From Candidatus Ectomicrobium neotermitis (lineage in GTDB: Bacteria > Elusimicrobiota > Endomicrobiia > Endomicrobiales > Endomicrobiaceae): DNA of 8,350 nucleotides. The notes under the pieces were generated by a model. That model searched no databases. It worked only from the letters and a program-made list of their open reading frames with translations, and was not told where the DNA came from. Numbering within the stretch: the first letter of the stretch is position 1; each line of letters starts with the position of its first letter. Below, one piece after another: positions 1-4,392 of the stretch. Location: positions 1 through 8,350 of the forward strand of contig JAITBH010000108.1 in assembly GCA_031283745.1 (NCBI GenBank), in the 5' to 3' direction. The position numbers were made by a program, and so were the translations under genes.

Positions 1-1
1 G

Positions 2-211
2 GCAACAGATTTAATCGTTTTGCATTTCTTGCCCTTTATGCCTGATCTTGCAGCAACCATTTGGGATATAACCGGCGGCTCTGGAGATATTAAAGAGGCG
101 GCAAAGAAGTATTTTGCCGATAGAGAAATCCCTGCAGATGGGTTTTCAAAAAGCGGGACAAAACTTAAAGAAGGCGGAATTTTGTTTCCACGAATAACGG
201 CAACAGCTTAG
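2..211 (+). CDS. C-terminal fragment of an unrecognised protein
   Basis: The reading frame is open from base 2 and runs to a TAG at 209-211, giving about 69 residues with no start codon that must be used, so this is most likely the end of a gene beginning upstream of the window. The fragment starts with a short hydrophobic stretch (LIVLHFLPFMP), continues through a charged, probably helical part (DIKEAAKKYFADRE), and ends in a Gly/Lys-rich segment finishing FPRITATA. I do not recognise the family and see no catalytic motif. The codon pattern resembles the genes downstream. A repeat-filled spacer follows directly after its stop, so its relation to the next operon is unclear. Confidence 0.6.
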   Translation, partial: ATDLIVLHFLPFMPDLAATIWDITGGSGDIKEAAKKYFADREIPADGFSKSGTKLKEGGILFPRITATA

Positions 212-226
212 CAGGCGTTCCGCCTG
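212..226. other. Small perfect hairpin just after a stop codon
   Basis: CAGGCG (212-217) and CGCCTG (221-226) form a perfect 6-bp stem with a 3-nt loop, directly after the TAG at 209-211. No T-run follows, so it is not a standard intrinsic terminator. Related words (CAGGCGGGACACCTG at 2533-2547 and a decayed form near 521-536) lie near the right ends of both spacers, suggesting that it belongs to the repeat material and is not gene-specific. Confidence 0.45.
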
Positions 227-231
227 AACGA

Positions 232-284
232 CAGGGAAAGAAAGGGGAGCAAAAGGGAAAAAAAGGGAACGAAAGGGAAAGACC
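232..284 (+). repeat. 53-nt purine-rich direct repeat, copy A
   Basis: The repeat starts 20 nt after the stop of the upstream gene and matches 2273-2325 at 52 of 53 positions in the same orientation. It consists of five 10-11-nt units that each begin with GGG or GGGG (234, 244, 255, 265, 275) separated by A-rich 7-nt spacers. It therefore fits the G3-N7 quadruplex pattern and also places A-tracts about one helical turn apart. Whether it forms a quadruplex or bends DNA is inference. Confidence 0.85.
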
Positions 285-294
285 TTAAAGGCAA

Positions 295-319
295 GTGATC
301 AGTGGTTAGTGATTAGTGA
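295..319 (+). repeat. Heptad repeat arm, left (GTGRTYA units)
   Basis: About three and a half heptads (GTGATCA, GTGGTTA, GTGATTA, GTGA) are visible. Bases 301-319 are exactly complementary to 489-507, so this arm and the one at 484-514 could form a 19-bp stem enclosing the double-hairpin core of spacer 1. Confidence 0.75.
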
Positions 320-397
320 ACGACAACTGCCACGACAAGTGAAAGACAACGACACGGCGAACTACAACGACAACAACGAACGGCGGTGAACTCGGGC

Positions 398-453
398 GAC
401 CAATGTAGGGGAGGGTTTCAAACCCTCCCGCCCGCCGATTCCTTTTGGCGGGT
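398..453 (+). repeat. 56-nt double-hairpin core, copy 1 (inverted relative to copy 2)
   Basis: This block is identical to the reverse complement of 2361-2416. It contains a 21-nt palindrome, GGGAGGGTTT (409-418), C, AAACCCTCCC (420-429). A second stem follows at once: CCCGCC (431-436) with GGCGGG (447-452) around a 10-nt loop. Weaker inverted homology continues on both sides (about 353-471 against 2335-2476), including CACGGCGAACT at 353-363. It looks like a non-coding palindromic interspersed repeat of REP or MITE type. No transposase is in the window. Confidence 0.85.
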
Positions 454-483
454 CAAATGCCGTTGCTTTGGTTTTGGTCGTTG

Positions 484-514
484 ACTAATCACTAATCACT
501 AACCACTAACCACT
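484..514 (+). repeat. Heptad repeat arm, right (ACTAAYC units)
   Basis: Tandem heptads ACTAATC, ACTAATC, ACTAACC, ACTAACC and a partial ACT. Bases 489-507 are the exact reverse complement of 301-319. The right arm has extra units compared with the left, which is what slippage in a tandem array would give. Confidence 0.8.
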
Positions 515-542
515 GTCGTTTCGGGTGGGATGCCTGCCGAAG

Positions 543-549
543 AAGGAGG
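543..549 (+). promoter_or_regulatory. Strong ribosome binding site for the AlaX gene
   Basis: AAGGAGG lies 8 nt before the ATG at 558. It fixes that start and argues that translation starts afresh after the repeat spacer. Confidence 0.8.
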
Positions 550-557
550 GGTAAAAA

Positions 558-1028
558 ATGGAAAACCACAAGCCGCAGGGAAGTGCAAAAGAATATGACA
601 GACCTATGCACACCACTGAGCATATTCTCAATCAAACAATGATAAGGATGTTTGGGTGCGGTAGGTCAAGAAATGCCCACATAGAGCGAAAAAAGAGCAA
701 GTGCGATTATTTTCTAAAAGAGGCACCCACAGCCCAACAGTTGTCTGAGGTTGAAAAAAGGGTCAATGAGGTGATAGCTAAAAATTTAACCGTCACCGCT
801 GAGATAATGCCTAAAAACAAAGCTGCAGAAATTGTCGACTTGAGCAAACTCCCTGACGATGCGGGCGAAACTCTGCGTATTGTCCGCATAGGCGATTATG
901 ATGTTTGCGCCTGCATCGGCCCTCATGTAGGAAACACATCCGAGATTGGGCGCTTTGAGATATTAAATTATGACTTTGCAGACGGAAGGTTGAGGCTGCG
1001 TTTTAAGTTGAAAAGAGAAGGGGTCTAA
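558..1028 (+). CDS. AlaX-type aminoacyl-tRNA editing protein (tRNA_SAD domain)
   Basis: A 156-residue free-standing relative of the editing domain of alanyl- and threonyl-tRNA synthetases. The two zinc-binding motifs of this fold are both present: HxxxH as HTTEH (H18, H22) and CxxxH as CIGPH (C119, H123). The final part (GNTSEIGRFEI and onward) matches the usual C-terminal strand region of the domain. There is no catalytic synthetase core and no C-Ala domain, so it should act in trans, hydrolysing misacylated tRNA in the cytoplasm. Which tRNA (Ser- or Gly-tRNAAla, or another) cannot be read from the sequence. A strong AAGGAGG precedes the ATG. The TAA stop abuts the ATG of the ferredoxin gene with no gap, so the two are probably co-translated. 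Pairing an editing protein with a 2-oxoacid oxidoreductase is unexplained. Confidence 0.87.
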   Translation: MENHKPQGSAKEYDRPMHTTEHILNQTMIRMFGCGRSRNAHIERKKSKCDYFLKEAPTAQQLSEVEKRVNEVIAKNLTVTAEIMPKNKAAEIVDLSKLPDDAGETLRIVRIGDYDVCACIGPHVGNTSEIGRFEILNYDFADGRLRLRFKLKREGV

Positions 1029-1229
1029 ATGGCAAAAATAACAATACGCAAAGAGCGGTGCAAAGCTTGCGAGCTGTGCATAAACGCTTGTCCCAAACAT
1101 TGCATAGCCTTATCAAAAGAGGTCAATAAAACGGGCTATCGCTGGGCAGAATTTACGGATAACAACTGTGTCGGGTGTGGCTTTTGTTATCAAGTATGCC
1201 CCGATATGTGTATAGAGGTCTACAAATGA
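1029..1229 (+). CDS. Ferredoxin-like delta subunit of a 2-oxoacid:ferredoxin oxidoreductase
   Basis: A 66-residue protein with two [4Fe-4S] motifs: C11-x2-C14-x2-C17-x3-C21-P and C47-x2-C50-x2-C53-x3-C57-P. This is the layout and size of the small delta (KorD or VorD-type) subunit that passes electrons from the TPP-bound intermediate to external ferredoxin. Its stop overlaps the start of the alpha-subunit gene (ATGA at 1226-1229), so they are translationally coupled. GAGAAGGGG just before the ATG serves as the ribosome binding site, inside the end of the AlaX gene. The delta-alpha-beta-gamma order of this locus is usual for the enzyme family. All eight cluster cysteines are present. Confidence 0.9.
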   Translation: MAKITIRKERCKACELCINACPKHCIALSKEVNKTGYRWAEFTDNNCVGCGFCYQVCPDMCIEVYK

Positions 1230-2269
1230 AAGAGCTAATAAAAGGCAATATCGCTTTATGCAGGGGTGCAATTGATGCGGGTTTAGACGCTTATTTTGGT
1301 TATCCCATAACCCCCCAAAACGAAATTCCTGCTTACTTTTCAAGATATATGGTTGAGTTAGGGCGGGTTTTTATTCAAGCCGAGTCGGAAATTGCTGCTG
1401 CAAATATGGTTTTGGGTGCTGTGGTTACGGGCAAAAAAGCCCTCACTTCCTCATCATCACCGGGCATTTCTCTCAAACAAGAGACAATTTCATATATGGC
1501 AGCACAAGAGTTGCCCGCTGTCATTGTTAATGTCGAGCGAGGCGGACCGGGACTTGGCAACATTTCTGGTTCTCAAGGCGACTATTTTCAGGCGCTCAAA
1601 GGGGGCGGGCATGGCGACTATAAACTTCTCGTCTTTGCCCCCAATTCAGCTCAAGAGATGTATGAATTTGCTTATGACTCTTTTGATTTAGCATACAAAT
1701 ACAGAATGCCCGTTTTAATTTTGGCAGACGGAATAATCGGGCAGATGATGGAACCTGTCGACTTTAATCGCCCAAAACTAAAAGCAGGTCAAACCATAGA
1801 TGGTGGCTGGGCATTAACTGGGGCAAAAAATAGACCGAGCCGCTCCGTGAAATCTCTTTTGATGAAAGACGATATGCTTGAACGGCATAATCTTGACCTG
1901 CAAGCCAAGTATGAAACTGTCAAAGCTGCGGAACTTAAATATGAGAGTTTTATGCTTGACGATGCCGAGATAATCATAACTGCCTTTGGAATTATGTCCC
2001 GCATAGCTAAATCAGCCATAAAAATAGCCCGAGACAATGGCATTAAAGTCGGGCTTTTGCGGCCAAAAACCCTTTTTCCATTTCCAAGCAGAGTTTTGGA
2101 GTCTTTAGCAGGACCGAAAATAAAGTTTTTAGATGTCGAGCTAAATTATGGGCAAATGCTTGAGGATATAAAACTCAGCGTCAACGGCAAGTCCCCAGTG
2201 GAATTTATAGGTAGAGGGGGCGGTGCGATAATATCCCCTGACGAAATTTTGGAAAAAATAGCCCGTTAA
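1226..2269 (+). CDS. vorB: 2-oxoacid:ferredoxin oxidoreductase alpha subunit, VorB-type
   Basis: A 347-residue alpha subunit resembling proteins named 3-methyl-2-oxobutanoate dehydrogenase subunit VorB. Residues 1 to about 180 form the pyrimidine-binding (POR_N) domain, with GYPITPQNEIP (25-35), the QAESE segment (51-55), TSSSSPGISL (74-83) and RGGPGLGN (105-112). Residues about 245-340 form PFOR domain II, with LLRPKTLFPFP (277-287) and GGGA near the end. With the beta subunit it would decarboxylate a 2-oxoacid to acyl-CoA. 2-oxoisovalerate is the likeliest substrate by similarity, but 2-oxoglutarate or others are not excluded. I chose the ATG at 1226, which overlaps the ferredoxin stop. A longer frame from 1175 would run through the ferredoxin gene and lacks family similarity. 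Unlike every other junction in this operon, the next gene is 304 nt away. Confidence 0.9.
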   Translation: MKELIKGNIALCRGAIDAGLDAYFGYPITPQNEIPAYFSRYMVELGRVFIQAESEIAAANMVLGAVVTGKKALTSSSSPGISLKQETISYMAAQELPAVIVNVERGGPGLGNISGSQGDYFQALKGGGHGDYKLLVFAPNSAQEMYEFAYDSFDLAYKYRMPVLILADGIIGQMMEPVDFNRPKLKAGQTIDGGWALTGAKNRPSRSVKSLLMKDDMLERHNLDLQAKYETVKAAELKYESFMLDDAEIIITAFGIMSRIAKSAIKIARDNGIKVGLLRPKTLFPFPSRVLESLAGPKIKFLDVELNYGQMLEDIKLSVNGKSPVEFIGRGGGAIISPDEILEKIAR

Positions 2270-2272
2270 CAG

Positions 2273-2325
2273 CAGGGAAAGAAAGGGGAGCAAAAGAGAA
2301 AAAAAGGGAACGAAAGGGAAAGACC
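2273..2325 (+). repeat. 53-nt purine-rich direct repeat, copy B
   Basis: The repeat starts 4 nt after the vorB stop and matches 232-284 in direct orientation with one difference. G256 of copy A is A2297 here, which changes the third GGG tract to GAG. Copy B therefore no longer has four G-tracts joined by 7-nt loops, whereas copy A does. The length is conserved exactly. Confidence 0.85.
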
Positions 2326-2360
2326 ACGACACGTCCAAGACACGGCAACCGGCATTCTTA

Positions 2361-2416
2361 ACCCGCCAAAAGGAATCGGCGGGCGGGAGGGTTTGAAACC
2401 CTCCCCTACATTGGTC
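2361..2416 (-). repeat. 56-nt double-hairpin core, copy 2 (inverted)
   Basis: The exact reverse complement of 398-453. The 21-nt palindrome lies at 2385-2405 and the second stem at 2362-2383. Degenerate inverted homology extends left to about 2335 (AATGCCGGTTGC on the minus strand) and right to 2476 (CACGGCGAACT on the minus strand), with an indel of about 15 nt in the low-complexity part. Confidence 0.85.
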
Positions 2417-2476
2417 ACCCAAGTTCCCCGCTGTTTGTCGTTTTTGTTGTGGTCGTTGTCGTTGCAGTTCGCCGTG

Positions 2477-2525
2477 GTTGTTCCCTGTCGTTCCCTGTTG
2501 TTCCCTGCCGTTGGGGTCGTTCCCT
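2477..2525 (-). repeat. 10-nt tandem array (GTYGTTCCCT), opposite in sense to the left repeat
   Basis: Three clean units, GTTGTTCCCT (2477-2486), GTCGTTCCCT (2487-2496) and GTTGTTCCCT (2497-2506), are followed by a decayed unit and a final TCGTTCCCT (2517-2525). Read on the minus strand the unit is AGGGAACRAC, close to the GGGAACGAAA unit of the 53-nt repeat. Spacer 2 is thus flanked by related decamer arrays in opposite orientation. Confidence 0.75.
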
Positions 2526-2560
2526 AACCCCTCAGGCGGGACACCTGTAGAGCAGTTAAC

Positions 2561-2567
2561 AAAGGAG
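2561..2567 (+). promoter_or_regulatory. Ribosome binding site for the beta subunit
   Basis: AAAGGAG lies 6 nt before the ATG at 2574. It supports this start over the longer frame that begins inside the decamer array at 2478. An independent site is needed because the 304-nt spacer rules out coupling to vorB translation. Confidence 0.75.
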
Positions 2568-2573
2568 CAAAAA

Positions 2574-3311
2574 ATGGAAAAGATACTTTCAAAACCTAAA
2601 AGCATAAAAGACAATGTTTTATCGTATTGTCCCGGCTGCGGTCATGGAATAGCCCATCGGCTTGTAGGCGAAGCTATAGACGAGCTGCAAATTCGGGAGA
2701 GAACTATAGCAGTAGCCCCAGTCGGATGTGCCGTTTTTGCATACGATTATTTTGATTTTGATACCACCGAAGCACCTCACGGCAGACCTCCCGCTGTGGC
2801 AACGGGCATAAAAAGAACCAATCCCGACAAAATTGTTTTTACCTATCAGGGTGATGGAGACATAGCTGCAATAGGTATGGCTGAAACTATTCATGCTGCA
2901 AACAGGGGAGAAAATATCACGATCATTTTTATCAACAATGCCAACTATGGAATGACAGGCGGGCAAATGGCTCCCACAACTTTGCTTGGTCAGGTTACAG
3001 AAACAACACCTTTTGGCAGGGACGCTAAAAGAGAGGGCTATCCCATACACCTTTGCGAGCTTTTGGCTAATCTCAAAGGCACCGTTTATCTTGAAAGGGT
3101 TGCACTTTATAATCCTCAAAACATCATCAAAGCTAAGAAAGCAGTCAAAAAAGCTTTCGAGTATCAAATACAAAACAAGGGGTTTTCTTTAGTGGAAATA
3201 ATTTCAAACTGCCCCGTTGACTGGGGCATGACTCCTCTTCAATCAATAAAGTGGGTAGAGGAAACTTTTATAAAAGAGTTCCCGCTTGGTGTCATAAAGG
3301 ACGAAAAATGA
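2574..3311 (+). CDS. vorA: 2-oxoacid:ferredoxin oxidoreductase beta subunit (TPP-binding)
   Basis: A 245-residue TPP-binding subunit. The TPP/Mg motif begins at GDGD (93-96) and ends at NN (121-122), followed by NYGMTGGQMAPTT (124-136), typical of the family. Cysteines at 19 and 22 (CPGC), 52 (VGC) and 213 (SNCP) sit where beta subunits of 2-oxoacid oxidoreductases usually hold a [4Fe-4S] cluster, so the catalytic subunit probably carries its own cluster. The length is normal for a separate beta subunit. The start at 2574 is set by AAAGGAG; the 32-codon upstream extension translates repeat DNA and is rejected. Its stop overlaps the gamma-subunit start (ATGA at 3308-3311). Subunit naming varies between species; vorA is used here for the TPP subunit paired with VorB. 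Confidence 0.9.
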   Translation: MEKILSKPKSIKDNVLSYCPGCGHGIAHRLVGEAIDELQIRERTIAVAPVGCAVFAYDYFDFDTTEAPHGRPPAVATGIKRTNPDKIVFTYQGDGDIAAIGMAETIHAANRGENITIIFINNANYGMTGGQMAPTTLLGQVTETTPFGRDAKREGYPIHLCELLANLKGTVYLERVALYNPQNIIKAKKAVKKAFEYQIQNKGFSLVEIISNCPVDWGMTPLQSIKWVEETFIKEFPLGVIKDEK

Positions 3312-3853
3312 AAAACGAGATAATAGTTTCAGGTTTTGGCGGGCAGGGAGTGCTTTTGGCAGGTTTTTTGATAGCTCAAAGTGCTATGGAGCAGGGCTTA
3401 AACACCTCTTGGTTTCCTTCTTATGGGGCAGAAATGCGGGGCGGAACAGCAAACTCCACTGCTATCGTTTCAGACACAGAGATTGGTTCCCCTGTTTCTT
3501 TTAATCCAAATGCCTTGATAGCCCTAAGCCCGCAGGCGTTAGGCAAGTTTTTGCCAAAGTTAGCTAAAGGGGCAGCGGTGATCAGCCCTATTAAAACGGA
3601 GGCGGTGGGAGAGTTTGTATACCATTATATAGATGTCTTAAAAATCGCCTCGGATATTGGAAATATCAAAACGGCAAACATTGTTGCGGTAGGCGCTTTG
3701 AGTGCAGTGCTTAAAAAAGAGGCGGGTAACGGGATTTATATTCACAAAGAAAGCGTCTTTGCCGCCTGCAAAAAAGTCTTTGCCTCAAAACCCGACTTGA
3801 TAGAGATAAACAAAACTGCGTTTTTGGCAGGGTATAACTTGATAAAGGACTAA
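3308..3853 (+). CDS. 2-oxoacid:ferredoxin oxidoreductase gamma subunit
   Basis: A 181-residue gamma (KorC or VorC-type) subunit. It opens with the nucleotide- or CoA-associated glycine loop GFGGQGV (9-15) and has the family signature PSYGAEMRGGTAN (37-49). The pattern NIVAVGAL (124-131) is also typical. In this family the gamma domain contributes to CoA handling and assembly of the heterotetramer. The ATG at 3308 overlaps the beta-subunit stop; a longer frame from 3251 lies in the beta gene and adds no family sequence. The next gene starts 3 nt after the TAA, so the acetyltransferase is probably on the same transcript. Confidence 0.9.
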   Translation: MKNEIIVSGFGGQGVLLAGFLIAQSAMEQGLNTSWFPSYGAEMRGGTANSTAIVSDTEIGSPVSFNPNALIALSPQALGKFLPKLAKGAAVISPIKTEAVGEFVYHYIDVLKIASDIGNIKTANIVAVGALSAVLKKEAGNGIYIHKESVFAACKKVFASKPDLIEINKTAFLAGYNLIKD

Positions 3854-3856
3854 AAA

Positions 3857-4315
3857 ATGAAAATACGAGCTGCTAAAGTTAGCGATGTAAAAGAGATTCA
3901 CAAGATTGTTGAATATTATGCCGACAATAAAGAGATGTTGCACAGACCGCTAAACGCTATTTATGAAAACATTCAAGAGTTTGTTGTGGTAGAGGAAAAC
4001 GGAGAGATCATAGCCTGCGGTGCTTTGCATGTGGCTTGGGAAGATTTGGCTGAAATAAAGGCTCTTGCTGTTGTAAATGGGCAGACAAAAAAGGGGCTTG
4101 GCAGGCAGATAGTCGACAAGCTTGAACAAAATGCTGCGGATTTAGGAGTAAACAGAATTTTTACTTTGACCTTTAAGCCCATTTTCTTTGAAAAGTTGGG
4201 CTATAAACTCATCCCCAAAGAAACCCTTCCTCACAAAATATGGAGCGAGTGCATAAACTGCCATCTTTTCCCAGATTGCGGCGAAGTTCCATTACTAAAA
4301 GAGCTAAAAAAATAA
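3857..4315 (+). CDS. argA: GNAT acetyltransferase, short ArgA-like N-acetylglutamate synthase
   Basis: A 152-residue GNAT domain. It starts with the usual beta1 sequence IRAAKVSDVKEI, then EIKALAVV (66-73) and the acetyl-CoA loop around KKGLGRQIV (78-86), and ends with FFEKLGYKLIP (110-120). The C-terminal tail carries W129-x2-C132-x2-C135-x5-C141 with FPDC, a cysteine signature I associate with short bacterial N-acetylglutamate synthases. The argJ gene nearby supports acetylation of glutamate at the first step of arginine synthesis. The position where GNATs usually have R or Q in the RxxGxG loop is T77, with Q76 beside it, a mild deviation. It starts 3 nt after the gamma-subunit stop. An amino-acid or protein N-acetyltransferase of another specificity is possible. 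Confidence 0.72.
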   Translation: MKIRAAKVSDVKEIHKIVEYYADNKEMLHRPLNAIYENIQEFVVVEENGEIIACGALHVAWEDLAEIKALAVVNGQTKKGLGRQIVDKLEQNAADLGVNRIFTLTFKPIFFEKLGYKLIPKETLPHKIWSECINCHLFPDCGEVPLLKELKK

Positions 4316-4373
4316 TCGTTTACAACGGTTCCTGCCCTTTCTGAGCTTTCTATCTATCGAGCAGCAGGTCTTG

Positions 4374-4386
4374 GTTTTTATAAGGA
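4374..4386 (+). repeat. 13-nt direct repeat before the SGNH gene
   Basis: GTTTTTATAAGGA occurs here, 6 nt before the GTG start, and again at 5527-5539 just after the same gene's stop. It includes the AAGGA ribosome binding site. It could be a scar of an insertion, a shared leader element or chance similarity of AT-rich leaders. Confidence 0.5.
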
Positions 4387-4392
4387 AAGCAA

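Larger units (their letters stand above)
212..557. other. Spacer 1: repeat-built non-coding region upstream of the AlaX gene
   Basis: These 346 bases hold no credible gene on either strand. From left to right they contain a small hairpin (212-226), a purine-rich decameric repeat (232-284), a GTGRTYA heptad arm (295-319), ACGACA-rich low-complexity DNA (about 320-384), a double-hairpin core (398-453) and an ACTAAYC heptad arm complementary to the left one (484-514). A Shine-Dalgarno site for the next gene ends it. A TTGACT at 481-486 resembles a -35 box, but no good -10 follows. The promoter of the downstream operon probably lies here, but I cannot place it. Confidence 0.75.
2270..2573. other. 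Spacer 2: repeat-built region inside the oxidoreductase operon
   Basis: These 304 bases separate the alpha and beta subunit genes and hold no credible gene on either strand. They contain the decameric purine repeat copy B (2273-2325), an inverted copy of the double-hairpin core (2361-2416), GTCGTT-rich low-complexity DNA (about 2431-2476), and a decamer array of opposite strand sense (2477-2525). Next come a CAGGCGGGACACCTG word (2533-2547) and a ribosome binding site. No convincing promoter or T-run terminator is seen. Confidence 0.8.

Noticed and set aside
212..226. Hairpin after the first stop as an intrinsic terminator
   Set aside because: No T-run follows, and similar words recur in both spacers, so it is better explained as repeat material.
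481..509. Possible promoter TTGACT with a weak -10 17 nt later
   Set aside because: The -10 candidate (CACTAA) is poor and the whole stretch is explained by the heptad repeat.
232..514. CRISPR-like array in spacer 1
   Set aside because: The repeats are 7-10 nt simple units and palindromes with no regular unique spacers, and no cas gene is present.
1175..1225. Upstream extension of the VorB reading frame
   Set aside because: It lies within the ferredoxin gene in another frame; family sequence begins at MKELIKGN from 1226, with an ATGA overlap.
1389..1691. Several 60-100-codon frames inside identified genes on both strands
   Set aside because: They overlap conserved coding sequence in other frames and show no domains or suitable ribosome binding sites.
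2478..2573. 32-codon upstream extension of the beta subunit
   Set aside because: It translates the decamer array, starts without a ribosome binding site, and a good AAAGGAG precedes the ATG at 2574.
2141..2614. A 157-codon minus-strand frame covering spacer 2 and parts of both flanking genes
   Set aside because: It overlaps two firmly identified genes, is made of low-complexity repeat translation and has no recognisable domain.
3251..3307. 19-codon upstream extension of the gamma subunit
   Set aside because: It lies inside the end of the beta gene; the GFGGQGV start region fits the ATG at 3308.
4331..4379. Possible terminator after the GNAT gene (CCTGC...GCAGG, then TTTTT)
   Set aside because: The stem is only 5 bp with a 28-nt loop, and the T-run is separated from it and overlaps the next gene's leader.
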